The notes beneath the pieces are model-generated. The model saw only the letters and a program-made list of their open reading frames with translations. It was not told the DNA's origin and made no database searches. The translations under genes and the position numbers were made by a program. Positions 1-14,476 of a DNA stretch of 64,000 nucleotides are shown piece by piece. The DNA comes from Ectocarpus siliculosus (lineage: Eukaryota > Sar > Phaeophyceae > Ectocarpales > Ectocarpaceae). The stretch lies in contig FN649739.1 in assembly GCA_000310025.1 (NCBI GenBank), forward strand, positions 946,918 to 1,010,917, in the 5' to 3' direction. The stretch's first letter is position 1, and the number at the start of each line of letters is the position of its first letter.

Positions 1-510
1 TGTGCTGCCACACAGCAAGTGCAACAGTATACACCCTGTCCTAAATGGGTCTGCATGCGGCTGGCAAGTTAGGACCTAGAAGACGGACCTAGAAGACGTA
101 CATGAACACCAACCACGTAGAAGGCTCACAGCGGGCAACCGGGTCTCTAGTTTAGGGAGGGTAAGGATCAGTAGGACCAATTCTGCGGGAGTCCGCACGA
201 AAAAGGCCCCCTACACGGGAACAAAAGCACTGGGGTTGACCAAACTGTTTGTCCAGTGCGGACGAACGCTGAGGGATAGCGAACCGGCGTGTATAAGGGG
301 CTGATATCGTGGGGGAAGGGGCTGATGTCGTGGGGGAAAAGAAAGACAAGTGTCTACCAGGTCAGGCACCCCACCCCAATCCGGGTGTATAGGCAAGCAC
401 CCCACCGCTCCTCACGTTGTGCTCCACAAAATATATCGCAAGCACGAAGGAGACTCAGCGACCACGCTCGAACTCGCGCAACGATAATCTCTCGGCCCTT
501 TTCTGCGTAG
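1..510. other. Non-coding upstream stretch, probably intron of the channel gene
   Basis: No convincing coding exon is seen. The stretch ends in a pyrimidine-rich acceptor (ctttt ctgcgtag, AG at 509-510), so it is probably the intron before the first channel exon in the window. A 20-base unit, ggggctgatRtcgtggggga, is repeated twice in tandem at about 298-340. The N-terminal suppressor domain and first MIR motif expected for the channel are not here and must lie upstream of the window. Confidence 0.5.
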
Positions 511-2959
511 CCACTCAACTACTCCTCCTCTACCAACTCTTCACCCCCCGGCGAACATGATGCAACGGCTGCACAGGTCCTACACTACGACGAGATCTGC
601 CTACACTCGAACCGCTGGGACCGGAGCGTGCGGGCGCACCCAACCCTCCTGGATCGCCAAAGGGTAACTTCAGCAACAGAGGTGGAAGGAGAATCAGGGA
701 CTGAAGAAGCAGGAGCTGCCACCGGCCTTTCTCCGACGTTGCCTCGGGAGAAATATCCTGGAGCGGTACGTGCATGGTGTTTTTTTCTTTGGTATTGTTT
801 TCCTCGGTTTTTTGTTGCGGTTTAGGCAGGCTGTGGGGTGGAGGTGTGTCAACATACATGTTTGGGGCTTAAGATCCCCTTCTCATGGCCGTACCTGTGG
901 TAGGGTCAAGAGTATTCGCGTCCTTGGGGTATCCAGGAATTTACAGATGCTAGGAGTACGTTTCAGCCGTTGCTCGCGGGGCGAAAATCAACAGTACGTA
1001 TTTTCGTGACAGCTCAAGAGCAGGCGCGATTCTTAACGCGTCTCCCTCGTCCTCCCTACCCCTGCCCTACGCCGCCTTTTCCCCGCCTTTCGAAAGACTG
1101 GTCCGTGCCGCTCAACACTCACACACGCACCCACATGCACGCACGCACGCACGCAGGTGCATGCCTCTTTCTCGCACTCGCTCCTGAGAGTGGTGCCGTA
1201 CGACGACTGTCCTTCCCTGCCGTACTCCGACGAGGGACTGTCCATCGCAACAACGTCGGCGGCAACGGTAATGGCCTCCGCTTCCGGGGGGTGGCCAGGT
1301 CCGGACTCGTCTTCGTCACCCCACGCGCTCGCCGGCAGCGGAACCGCCGACACCCCCGTCGGCGGCGTCGCGGACGACGCGGGCGCGATCCGCGGGGGAG
1401 ACGTGGTGCGCCTCTGCCACCTGAGGTCCACGGGGTTTCTAACCTGCGAGGTGGTGACGCCGGAAGCGTTTCCGCGTGGGGGGTGGGCGCAGCCGGAGCC
1501 TAGGATGGTAGGCCAGGCCGGAGGAGGAGGCGGAGGCCGAAGAGGAGGGGGGGGGGGGGGAGTGGACGGCCCGGTACAGGGGCAGGCAAGCGACGGTGGG
1601 GTCGGGGGCGGTCCGTTCCTTTACATTTCCGCGACCCCTCACCGCCGCCTGAAGCTGCAGAACGCTAGCAGTAACTGCCTGTGGGTTCTGGAGCGGACCC
1701 ACTGCGCCCTGGGCGGCCGGCCCCTGCGAGGCAGCTGCGCGAGCGCCGCCGGTGCCGCCGACCCACCGCAGCAACATCAACAGCAGGGAGGAAACCCGAC
1801 CTCTTCGTCAGTGTTTTCGACAGGCGGCAGTGGCAACGCGCGTCGCAACTCCCTCCACCAGCAGCAGACCGCGCAACATTCAGGAAACTCTTCTGCTTAC
1901 ACCGGTGGCGCCGCTGCCGCGGGGGCAGGTTATTCTCCCGGTGACGGCGGCGGTGGTAATAGGAGCGGCGCGACGGAGAGGCAGAGATGGAACAGCGATT
2001 CCGACTACTTCCCTGGCGGAAACGAAGGCGGGGCACGTGGCGGTGGCGGCGGCGGTGGCAGCACCGGTGGTGCAAGCGGCACTAGGCCATCCTCTTCCTT
2101 CCCGGGCGGGGGCTTCGGGCGCGACACCTACGCCGAGGCCGTCGCGAAGCGGAGGAGAAGGCAGGGGGCGGGAGACCCTGTCGAGTACGTCCGCATCAAG
2201 CACCTCGCGACCATGCGCTACCTCTGCGTCGGGAAAAAGTGCGATCCCGTCCGGGGTGGTGGTGGAGTAAACGCCGGCGGGGATGCTGGCGCCAGCGGAA
2301 CACCGGCCACCCGGCGGCGGGGGGACAGCAGAAGGAGAGGAGCGGCGGCGGCAGATGCTGCGGCGACAAGAGTGGGCATGCTGACGGTAGATCAGCACGC
2401 GGCGGTGCCAGCGGCCACCGTCTTCGTGATTCGGCCGCGGCGCACGGCGGCCGCGGGCGCGGAGGGGTTGGTGGGGCCGGCAGCTGCTGAAGGGGCGGGG
2501 GCGGATCGCTGGCTTGGTCCCGAGGATCTGGTCCACCTCCAGCATAAGAACACCGGGCTGTTCTTGTCGGCCCTCCCCCTGGAAAACACGGCGAAGGGGG
2601 GGATCGGGCTCACCATGGTCAAGTCTCCACTGACAACTGAGGTAAGGGCCTTTTCATTTTTCTCTCTGTTCGAGTCAGGTTTTCGGGTTGTTTTGGACAG
2701 GTGTTGGCTTGTTGATGCTTGACGCCTGTGAATTTCACGAGTACAGTTTCCATCGCAGGATTTGTTGCTGGTGGATGTGACGGTGATGTGTGTACCCGAC
2801 TGGGCTGGTGCTTGCTAACCCTCGTCCCACACTCTTGGGTTTCCTTGCCCTCCTTCCCTTGCTTTTTGCGGGGGCGAGCAGTACTGGCGCTTGGCCCGAG
2901 CGCCGGAACGTGAACGCATGGCCACCAATCATATCCTCACGGCGCAGGCGCAACTCAAG
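511..2959 (+). other. Channel exons 1-3: MIR region
   Basis: Exons 511-765, 1157-2641 and 2882-2959, all phase 0. Exon 1 carries V-L-H-Y-D-E-I-C-L-H, matching the 'GDKVVL' strand of the IP3R beta-trefoil. Exon 2 starts A-S-F-S-H-S-L-L-R-V-V-P-Y, then has I-R-G-G-D-V-V-R-L-C-H-L (about 1388-1425), a MIR hallmark. Y-V-R-I-K-H-L-A-T-M-R-Y-L (2185-2225) and D-L-V-H-L-Q-H-K-N-T-G-L-F-L (2524-2568) are further MIR strands. Long Gly/Ser/Asn/Gln insertions separate them. The first codon of exon 2 is GTG directly after a cag acceptor, so it is not a translation start. The acceptor of exon 1 is uncertain; an alternative lies at 577-578. Confidence 0.8.
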
Positions 2960-5900
2960 GTGGGTGTATCCCTCTGGCTCTTCTCGGGCCAGCCCCGTCT
3001 GTCCGTTTGGTTATTTTTCTGTTTTTTTGCCTGTCTCTGTTTTGTAGCGATGGCCTTCCCCCTCTGTTGGCTTGCTTTCATTTTGGTGCAAGGCGTAAAC
3101 AGCGAAAAGGTGCACTTACACGGGTACTCTCCTCGTCTTTTTCCTGAGACCCTTGTCGGGTGGTGGGGGGGGCACTTCCTGAACATGCGGAGCCCTAGGA
3201 AATTGTTCCTTCGGGCTGCCTTGTTCGTCTGATGCGTGGCTGTGTCCGGGGGGATCGGCGTCGCAGACGGGTGCTCAAGAGGTTTCCCCTGCAAGCGGAC
3301 GACCCCACACGACTGCCTGCACCCCGCCCCTTTTCCTCATTCCGCACCCGTGAAACCTTGCGCGCCTGACCTGCACGAAATTACGCCGCCGATCAATTGG
3401 TGCGCCACCACAACCCAGGCTTCACTGGACTCGTTGCTTGTGGAGATAGAAAAAATGCCGCCATTCGACGCGGCCGGGAAAAAGAACAACACTGACGGAC
3501 GCGCACCGGCGGCACCCCCCTCGGCCGCCTACCTCTACCCGCCGGTGCCCTACGCGCGCTTCATCCGGCCGGCTGCCCTCGCCGTGTCACACTTTCATTC
3601 GGTGCTCTCCCGCGGGGCCGCGTGGTGGGGAGGAGGAGGAGCAGGGACGAAGAAATTTCCGCCGTCGGTGTCGTCGTCGCGGGGCCACTCGCTTGCGGGC
3701 CATTCGGGGGGTGGCGATGCTCCGAGCGCCGGCGGAAGGGGTCTCATGAGCATGGGCGAGCGTCTCGGGAAGGCCTCGTCCTCGTCCCGTCGGATCAGTG
3801 TCGGGGGGAGGAGCGGGGGAGAGGAAGCCGCGGCGCGAGTCATCATCGGCAGGAAGCGAGAGCGGTCGCGACACAACGTCTTGGGTGGCCTCAGCGGCGG
3901 CGGCGGCGGCGGCGGCGGCGCCAGCGGTGTCAGCGGCGGCGGCGCCAGCGGTGCACTGGGGGGAGGGGTTTCTTCGCTGATGATCTCGTTAGACGAGTTC
4001 CACGCAAACCCTCGGCTGCGCTTTCAGCTGCTGCTGAGGGAGCAGGGGATCGTGGTGCAACTCTTTGAATCTATGTGGACGGTACGTGGTTGCAGCCTCG
4101 AGTTTGAACTGATTGCGGTCGATGCGTCTGGCGGGGTGCGGCGTGGCTTTGCTGTTGCGCTGGGGGCCTCGTGGTGACACCCAGCGGAATGCTTGTAGTT
4201 GATCGCGCCCAGCGCACCCAGTCGGTTGGCATGTAGATTTTCCCAGTTTTGGGACAATCGGTTTTTCGAATGTGGGTAGCCACAATTGTTATTTTTCCTG
4301 GCAAATTCTTTGTTTTTTTATATGGGTAAAACACGCCCCTCGTGCACGTTCGTGCAAAGAAAGACAAACGCGGGTGCCATCTCCACCACCACCTCTGTTG
4401 CACACAAACCGGACCGGAGCGGAACTCATTATATATCTCCCACTCGCACGCATCCTGCTTCTATTGCTACGCGTGTGTCCGTAGATTTTCCGGGAGCAGG
4501 ACGGTATCCTCGCGCGTCACCTCTGGTGGGACGACGACGCCGAAGAGAGCGCAAGCGGCTCTACAACCGTTTCTATTGGCCCCCCCGCCTTCAGTGCGAC
4601 CCCTCGCTCTGGTGCGACGCGCGTCGGAGGTACGGATGTCGGCGGCGGCAGCAATACGGACGAGTGGGAGATAAGGAGGGACAGGTCGGCCGCGCGTCAC
4701 TGTCTGCGGCAATTCGTTGTCCAGGCGATGGCGCTGGCGGACTTCTTCGCCAGGGACAACCCGCGAGGAAAGGTGTGAGATGGATCGAAAAAAGTGTGTT
4801 GAGCATTACGGTTGGGGCGGTGCGTGTAGCACCCCACCCAGAGCGCGACGTCTCTATCCCCCCCCCCCCCTCCCTCTCTCTATCTCTTCCCCTCCTTCCC
4901 CCTTTACCATAATGGTGGTCGAGTAGATCATGTTGTGCGGGGTCGAGAAACCTCACTCCGCGCAACGGGGGATGATCGCACCTCGTTGTGTTAAAATGGT
5001 CAAGCTTCCTCGAGGCAGTTACACAGCGCTTACAACTGTCTCTGGAAGTGAAAGCACCAGAAAATAAATTAAGTCATACGTAGCTGTCATCCGTACGCAA
5101 GGAAGTAAGCACAAGATGCCGAACACCCTTAGCAGGATGCAGCTCACCCTTCATGCGACTCGCCAAATACCTCACGGCGCTTCGCGCTTGGTGCTGTGAG
5201 AGCCTGGTCCGGTGAGAACCCGGCGTGCTCCGTCCCGGCTTTGTAGGGATGCGAGGTCAATGGTCAAACGACTACGGCATGCACGACTATGAGTACACCC
5301 CCCCCCCCTCCCTCTCTCTATCTCTTCCCCTCCTTCCCCCTTCTCGCTATCCCTCTCCCCCAATCGCTTCGCTCGACACATATATAGTATCTTACACACA
5401 ATACGCTTTTTTCGCTCTGCTGCTGCTGCCGCGGCTACTGTCGATGTTACGACTAGGCCGTGCTGGAGAACTTCACTCCTCTGCTGCGAATGTTGATTGG
5501 GAGCGGCCTGGGCGCTTGTGAGGTGCTGGCTACCATCAGAAGGGACAACCCCCGCACCTACGCGGTTGTTACGCCGGCACGCATCCAACAGGTGACTCGA
5601 CGCGTAGCAAGCTTTCAGATCGTGACGCTTCGACTTATGGTTCAAGGATGAAGGCTGTGGAAGGCACGCATTGGCTAAAATTGTATCATGCGGACGCGAT
5701 AGGTTCGCTACCCGAATGATGTGTCCCTTGCTTCGCTGCGTGCTGGTAGTCACGCATTCTCTTGTCAACCCCTCTCTCGCGTTCCCTTGGTTGATCACTT
5801 GCAAAACCTTCCGCTGTGTACTTCTCCTCAGGTGCGTATCCGTTCGTTGGTATCCTCGTCATCCCCAACGAGACAAATTGTGAAGAGGATAGTGTTTCTG

Positions 5901-8900
5901 AAATGGAGTGTCCACTCGCAACTGTTGCGAGGAGAATATGGTCGCGTCGTATCCCCTGCAGAGCTGGTGGGAAGTAGAAAGTTTGTTCTGCCACGAAGAT
6001 TGAAAATACTCGCATCGCCGAAACCCCTATCCGTATCTCACATGCGCCGCGTTTCGGACCACGCCACGCCAGATCCTCGCGACACTGCCGGAATCACGGG
6101 ACCTCGCCAACAGCATGCGCCTGCTGCGCAGCATCTGCAAAGTGGGGCATTCGCTGCTGCCCTCGATACAGCGCCTCGTCGCGGTAACGGTGCTCGTGGG
6201 CGTCGACACGGCTGCCGCTGCGGCCGCTGGGAGGGCTGCCGGCGGAGGCAGCGAGTTCGGCAGCGGCCGCGCCTTGGGCGGCGGCGGCGGCGGCGGCGGT
6301 GGCGGCGGCGGGAGCGGGCGTAAGGACAGCGATGAAGGCGACGGTGGTGGCGAGCACGGTGTGTCCGTTGCTGCTTCACTGGAAGGAGAGGAAAATCACC
6401 TCCTCAGAAACCCTCGCAGCTTGTTCAGGTACGAGCTCATCCGGGACATGGATGTCACCACCAGCGATGTCGATGCTTCCGGCGCTGCTGCCAGTGGTAC
6501 CAGCACCGACCGCGGGAACGGTTCTGGAGGTACTCTTGCCGGCGGCGCCTCCGTCTCCCGCCCTTCATTGACACCATCGGCCTCGGAGAGCGGACGCGGC
6601 AAGGCAAGCAGCATCAGCAGCAGCGTCAAGAGCCAGCGACGGAGGCCATCATTGCGAGCCGCTTCGGGTACCAACTTCCGGTCGGCCGACGGCACCAAGG
6701 GCATCCGTGTCAGGCTGAAGCGGTTGGTCGCGGGGGTGTCCATGGGGGAACAGCTGCGCCGGCGGCGTGAGCTGCTCAACGGGGAGACGCGGGTCTCCTC
6801 CGGGGAAGGCGTTATCTTCGAGGCCGTGCAGGAGGGGAGCGGGTCGGCGTCCCGGACGGTGGTCCGGGTGCTGAGCAGGTGTGAATCTCCACACAGCGCG
6901 TGTGATCTCCACGCAGAGAACCCGGTTCCGACACGAGGAGGCTTTTGTTGTAGATGGCATGCCTTCCCTGTTGCCGGCACGTAGCCGTGCCGGGTGTGTC
7001 TCTTACGGCTCTTTTGGCATTTGGCAGATTTTGTGGCCTGCTGTGAAAACAGAATCGGGTTGTGAGTCGCCTTGTCGGATCGCCTCCTTGGCGGATCAAT
7101 GAAGCCTTCGGCGGACGGTTATGACAAGCGGAAGAATGCAACATGTCTGTGAACTCCTTCAGTCGTTGTTGGTAGAACGGGGCTGGCCGAGCTCTCTTTT
7201 TTACTTCTCATTTCTCACCTTGTGCTTTTCCTGCCGTGAACGCACGTGAATCGAACGCCTGCTGGGAGCAGGGGCGGGGCTGGGGAGCCTCCGGTGGAGG
7301 GGCCGTGGGGACCGAGGGGAAGCGGCCGGGGTGCCGGACCTAGCTCGGCCGCCGGGGACCTGCTTGAGCTGTTCGTGGAGTCGGTGAGGCTGCTGGCGTC
7401 GCTGTGCCAGGAGCGGCACAAGGGGAACATTGCGCTCGTGCGCTCCCTGAAGGGCACGACATACAAGGTGTGGAGTTTGTTTCTTGTATGTGTGTCTGCG
7501 ATACTTGCGATTGGCCGTGGCTACCCGGGTGTGAGTGACTGCGGTGTGCACGTTATGCATGTGTGTGGAAAGCATATGTGCGTGAAAGGCTCTTGGGAGA
7601 AAGTTTTGCGTGTGTCGCGTGCGATAGATGTTCATGGTGGATGGTTATTTCTCTCCCCCCGAGTGTTTTCATGGTGGACGATTTGCAGCACGTCGGCGTG
7701 GCCGGGTTCACGCACCATCCTGCCCGCATTGTGTCCACCGCCCCCTTCCCGGGCCCGCTTTCCCCACGTCCGGGCGCTGCTCGCGCGACGCTTTCCTTCC
7801 GACCGACCGCCCGTTCGTCTGCCTGCCCGGCCATGTATTCGTCCGCGTTCAGGAGCTGATGGAGGTGGTGAGGTCTGAGACGGTGCCGCCAACCGTTCGA
7901 GCCGCATTCGCCCAGCTGCTGGAGCACTGTCACCTCAACGTGGCCCCGCTCCTTCCGCGACCTCCCGTCAGGTAGGACCGTGCGATCGGACGGGGTTAGT
8001 TCAATGGCCCACCGGAATAGGTCGTTGCGGTGGCGGTGGTGGTGGCGGCTTGGTAGTAAAGCCGCGATGCCCTCTACTCGATACCTTCATGTTCCGGGAC
8101 GTTCAAGATGGCGGAAGAGTCTTCGTGGTGAACGGTTCACCCGAAGGCAGCCGTGTGTCGAGAGAACTACAGATTTGTCTTCAGTTCATCATGAGGTGAT
8201 CCTAGTTTATACGATACCAGTGAGGTCGGGCTGGTCTTGAGTTTGCCTCAACGTAAATTCTAGCCAGTGCCTCCTTGCCCGGATTCAGTGAAACGATGAC
8301 ACACGTGTTGGTGCGGATATTGCCACGAAAACTTTCGCAGGTACGTCAGACTCAAAGACGATGACGACGAAGACACCTACGACAGCAGTAGTGACGACGA
8401 CGATGACGGCGATCAGTCGTCCTTTTCGGGAAGAGGAAGAGGCCGAGCCAATGAACGAAAGGTGAGTAGCATGGACTGGATTTGCGAGAGAGAGACTCGA
8501 TTTTTCATTTTCCACCCGAAGACAATTCTCCACGCTTTTGTTTTGCGCTTAATCACTTAAAGCTGCAATTCTTCTATGCGTGTGTGTTTGTTCGTTTGTT
8601 GTCTTCCAAACAGGGAAGACAAAGTCCTCACGAACTGAACCCTGCCTGAAACGATGTACCGCAGAACGTGAGACGTTACCCCAGGACATTGTCCGCAGTC
8701 ACGTACTTGCGCAAATCCAATGTCCCTCGAAACCCGCCGTACGTTAACAACGAATCTTTGAGTGATTGTTGTGTCGTCGTCCTCGACCAGGCTGTGTGAG
8801 GTATTTTAGGTTGGCACATACCCGGACAGGGATTTCTCGTCGAGGGTAGATAGATCGTTGCATCACTTCGGTGTTTTTTTTTATGTGTCGCGGGTAGGGA

Positions 8901-11900
8901 ATCCCGGAACAATTTCAAACTCGCGCCAATCCCATCGCCGAATGTGAAGGTTTTTGTTTGTGCGAATGTGTACCGATTGTTGATATTGAATATCTACTCT
9001 CCGTTGTGTGCCATTCTTCCTTGCGCGCGGATGTTTTTCTCCGCCTTCTTCTGTCTCAGCCTGTGATCCTGTCTTTGAGTTGATCTCTTATTTCTTTATT
9101 CCTCGTTGGAAATCCCTTTCCTGATTGGGAATATGGATGCATTCGTTTCTTTCTCTCTTCTCGCTTCTCTCTTCTCTCTTCCTCGCGGCGTGGTATTTTC
9201 ACCGAGCCGCAGGACAGCGCAAACCCGGTAGACCAGGGGGTAGCTGCAGTAGATGCCGCCGATTTCGCCGAGGGAAAGAGTGAAGACACGAGGAAGATCG
9301 ACGAGGGCGAGGAGCAGCGCGAACACCTCAGGGACGCTCTCGAGGTAAAGCCGACCTTGGACCGTATTGTGTGGATGCATTGGGGGAAGGTGGAAGAGCA
9401 CATGGTTTTGCGGCGATTGATTTTCATGCGTGTAGAAGGAAGGCCAACTCTGGTACGTGGAAGAACCGTGCTCTGTTGTGTTTCGCAGCATGACCATAAG
9501 CCGAACCCGTAGTGTTTTACTTGTTCTTCTTGCAGCATCGCCGCCATGTCCTTTCACTGTTACATTTCTTGAACCACCAACCAACGCACACGTGAGGAAC
9601 ATTCGGTCGATATATTTTTGTTCTCTCTTTTTCTGTCGTCGAGAGAGCAGTTCGTGCAGGCGTTCGTCAAGAAGCACACCCGGCCTGGTGGTACGCTGCA
9701 AATCGACCAGTGGAACTCCGGGTGAGTCGGCAGCACTACCATGAGAGAAGGAAGTGTTCACCACGTAGCGGCGGGCAATAGGTTCCCTTCCTACGTCATT
9801 CTCTAGAGGAGGCGTTTCTGGGGTGTCCGGCCATTCGCATGCAGCTAGTATTTGGTGGTCCCGGGTTACATATGCTTCGTGTATTTTCCAAGCTGGTTGT
9901 TCCGTGAGCATGGTTGATCCCGGGAGGAGGCGGGGATTGTTATTCACGCGGCGCGGTGAACGCCGCGTGCCTGCCCTACGGCGCGGGTGATGCGGAGAGC
10001 CGGGTGGGAGGCGCACCACATTGAATAGGACGTCTTTTGTGGTCGGAATACCGCTGAAGGCCTCCGTGGGTGAACAACCTTTCGGTTGGCACCGGCGTCA
10101 CTCAGAAATGTTTTCCGTTAATATGCACTTTACAAGTTTTTCTTTGCACCCGTGACAAGGGATTCGGCGTTTTGTGCTATCGCCGTGTTGAACGGGGACT
10201 TCCAGTGACCCATCCGAGAGTTTCCCTGTGGTGAACCCCGTGGTCCTTGTGATCTTTGATGTCGCCTTCACATCCAGCAGACCACTCTATTATCAGCCAC
10301 ACCTAGCGTGTCTCGCTGTACAGCAGTCCATGCGGCAGGCAAGATGGTTCGTTCCGTGGCCACAGGCTAGCTGTATGCGGGAAGGCGGGGGTGTTGCCAT
10401 TTCCGAACGAGCTCGATCCCGCGGAAGAGAGACGGGTTAATCATGCCTGCAAGGCTTCCCCTGTGATTGTCGTTTCTCTGGTTAACCACGAACGGGCCGC
10501 TCGTGCGGTACCTTTTGCGCTGTCTTTTCTCTGACAACAGCGGCGGGGACAGGTTCATGGACCAGCATTGGGATCCTATCGACGTGGAGGAGCTTTCTCC
10601 GGGCGTCGATGGCGTCGGCAGCAGTTCTTTCCTCGCGGACTCTTTTCACGAAGCTTTCGATGTGAGATACCTCAGTGAATGCTACGCAAACGGCAGCCGT
10701 CGAGGGCCGGTCGAGGGCCGGTCGAGTTCATGTTTTGATAACCACGACCGTCGGTGTCAATCGTGTCGATTGGCCGCATACATATGGCAGGAGGCCTTGA
10801 CAGCAAAAGCTGAGGGGGGCACGCGGTAGTACAGTGAATCTTGGTGCTGCATGTTCCTGGCGAGCACTCTGTGGCCGTCCCGAGATGGTGTACGTCCTCT
10901 GCCGAGCACGACCGCTGTTCGTGTCGCAATCGCAAATTTCATTCGTGGTTGAACTACTGAAGATGCGCCCTCCGTCTTGTACGCTCCGCCCCCTGATGCT
11001 GAAATCTGCCTTGTACGCAGCCCACACGGCGCCAGAAGCAGTTGCAGCGGCAGCGGCGGCCGTCGGCCTCCGGCAAAGGCGTCTCCAGACCCGACACTAC
11101 CCCAGCGCTAGCGGCGGCGTCTTCCGGGACATCAGTTCACACACGCATGCACGCGCCGCCGCTGTCGGCGATGTCGAAGGCCCTGCAGCTAACGGAGAAC
11201 CTCAAGCTCCTCGGCGCGGTGCTGTCGCTGCTGCGCCTGACGCTCGACCTCCTGGGCAGGCAGCCCTTGGGCACTGACCCGTCCGCGGGGCTGTTCAGAC
11301 GGCTGTGCTCGCTGCTGGAGTTCTTGGAGGACGTCCGTGAGATGCGGAGCGAGTTTTTGGCGGCGGGAGGGGCTAGGGGGGGCGGGGAAGGAGCAGGAGG
11401 CGGCGACGCGGGAGGAGGAGGTGGAGGTGGCGGCGGCGGCGGGGGGGGTGGCAGGAGCGGCATGTTCGGGTGCGCGCACTCTCTGTCTGTGCTGGTGTTT
11501 GTCTTCAGGCCGTTCCAGGAGAAGAAATAGGCATCCAAGTCTCGCGGTTACTTTCTAGAGGATGCCGCCGCTATGCCCTCGTTTTTTTTGTTGAATCGTG
11601 TGTCGCTGCATTTTCTCTTGTGCGTTATACTGTTAATTCACAGAACATCTTGTGTCAATCCTTGGCAAGGCTGACTTAGCATGTCTGACTCGCGATATAG
11701 CCGAACGCACAAGATTTTTTCGTTTCGATGTTCACCGTCCAAGGGTGAGGCAACCCTGGGCGTCACGTTTCAGATGCGATCATGTACTGCTCATGCCCCC
11801 CCTCAAGAGAAATGCCGGTTTCGGTTGGGCTTTTTTTTTCCTAGCACGGCGCAGCGGCACCGTGTTTCTAGCCCTAACCTGCTTTCCTTGACGTCTTAGC

Positions 11901-12717
11901 TCTGCCTCTCGGTCGTTTTTTTTTTTCTTTGGGGGCGTTGCGCACGACTTTGTCACAACAACACGCCCTTTCCATATCCACGACGTCCTACATTCGTATT
12001 GGTTTGGCAATGTTGTGCGCTGATTCGCGTGCCATCTCGTCTAACCCGCTACCCCGTTTGGGCAATCGCGCTTGTTGTCTGCTCCGTCGCACGATGGCTT
12101 TACATTGTACACTGATGCTGCTGCTGTTGCTGCTGCCGTAGTGGGACAAGCCGAAGGGAATCCAGCGTTGGTGGCGGCGTTGGCAGCGGGGCTAAAATCT
12201 CGTCCGCTTCAAAGCTCCTGGGCTCTCTCGCAGACGAGGATGCTGTGGGCATAACGGACACAGAGGTGCGCTGAATCAAGTCCTGACATACCCATGTCTT
12301 CACACTTCGTACCAGTTTTTTTTTGTTTCCACGGGCCCACTATCGGTGTACTAGCTGGCTTTGTTTCTCCTTGCCCTGCGCATTGTTTCATGTCTCCCCC
12401 GCTTTGGTCAATCTAATCCCATCTTGCTCTGGCTGGCTGACTGCCTCCCTCCCTCTCTCTCTGTCTCCTTCTCTCTCTATCCACCTATCTCAAACGCTGT
12501 TATCCTTCGGTGCTGTAACTATCCGCGCATGGGAAAAAGGTGTCCGTGATGCGAGTGCTGACGCTTCTGCTGGGGCACGAGCTGGACAAGCAGCTCGACA
12601 AGGTCTTGTGGCTGGCACGGAAGTACGACAAAAACGAAAACGCCTTTCGTTTCAGGTACGGCGTCGCAACTGCCAACGGCTTTTCACTGGCCAATACAGC
12701 GATCGAACATCTCTCTC

Positions 12718-12781
<64 letters not shown>

Positions 12782-14443
12782 TCTCTCAATATATCCGTCT
12801 ACCGCATCTATCTGCATGTATCCCTGTCACGGTGACTGTTAGTCTTGACACATGTACAACAGCAGTACCTGACCGCCGACGACGTGCAAGATCGGATGAC
12901 ACGGCGGAACTCCATGCGCCCAAGTGCTGCTACCGATTACCATGGTAGAGGTTTTCTCCCCGAAAGCGGGAGCGTACTCGTTTCATCGTACTTCATGGCC
13001 TTGCTTCTCAGACCATATCCCTTCTTCACCAGACAGGGGGAACCCACACCTGATTTTTACATGACGGTGCATGAGCACGGCGAAGGCGCCCGCGACACCG
13101 CGTGATGTGAAGAGTCGGCCCGCTCAGTTCTGGACTACGGAGGTACGACAGTGTTACGATATTTTTCGATTTCACCCGAGCAAACGTATTAGTAGCACCC
13201 ATACGCCCACCTCAACTCCCTTTCTTCTTTTGTTTGCCTACCGGGCCACATTCTTTCCCTGCTTGCGGTTGGTCTCCATGAACGATAGCTTCGACGCTTC
13301 TACGGACAAGATGGTTGCGACGTACAAGGGTAAGGACATCTGGTCGCTGGTGCACAACAGTGGCGGCGCGGGCCTTCTGGCTGGCAGGGAGGGTGAGATA
13401 AACGCGCACAACCTCTCCAACCTCTCGGGAACGCTGTTGAGGCTGGCGGTAGCGGGTCAGGAGAGCGGGAGGGCTGGCGGCCCGACATTGACAGCCCGGT
13501 GAGTCTCACGCACTCCCTGATTGTTTCGGCGCTATCCTCTCACTCAATCCTGATATGGCGGTTTGTCATCCTGATGTTCGTAGTGAGTACAAAGCCTAAG
13601 CCCCCTCGAACTAGCGTCCCCTATATGGAACCCGTCCTTTTTTTCCTTTCCGAAACCATCTCCCGCTGTATTCTCCCCTCCAACATATGGTGGGCCGCGT
13701 TGAGAGGGTGTCCCCCCGAAAGCCCACACGCCAGGCCCCACGTCTCCGCCCTCCCGATCAATCAATGTGCAGGTCTTTCGCGCTCCTGTTTCGGATCAGC
13801 GACCAGGGGAACCAGCTGGCTCGAGAGGCCCGCAAGGTCACGCAGCTCACCGGCCGTGCGGCCTCCGAGACGCACCGCGGCCTCAATCGCGCCGTGATGG
13901 CGCTCCGAGCCTTCTCGCGCCGTCGCGCCGGTCGACCCGCAATGCTGGCAGACACCGTCGGCAACAGCAACGGGAGAAACGTGCTGGTTGGTGGGTCGTC
14001 GGAACGTCTGGCGGCACAATCGCCCCCGCCCCCCCCGACGACGACGAAGCCTCTTCCCCGTAAGGGTACCGGCGAAAGCGGCGCTCCAGTTAAGGTGACA
14101 CGGACAGCAGCGGCGAGGGGAGAAGAGGACGGCGGTACCGGCGCATCACCCCCAGACGAGGCAGGTGCCGACGTTGCCAGAGCACGGAGCCTTTCTGCCA
14201 TCTTTTCAGCGGCACCACCACGACTAGCGCCGGCCCCATCCGCACAAGATGCGCCAGCGGCTCCGGTGTCGGCGGCGCCGACGGGACTCGGGACCGACCT
14301 GATCTCCGCCTTGCAGGCGCCCTTGCTGGCGTCGTCGCCGCTGAACCGGCCACTGTCGACCGACAGCATCAGCAGCGCCGAGGAGGAACCGAACGCGGGA
14401 GGCAACGCCGAAGACGGCGCCGCCGCCAACAGTGTTGGTGTCC

Positions 14444-14476
<33 letters not shown>

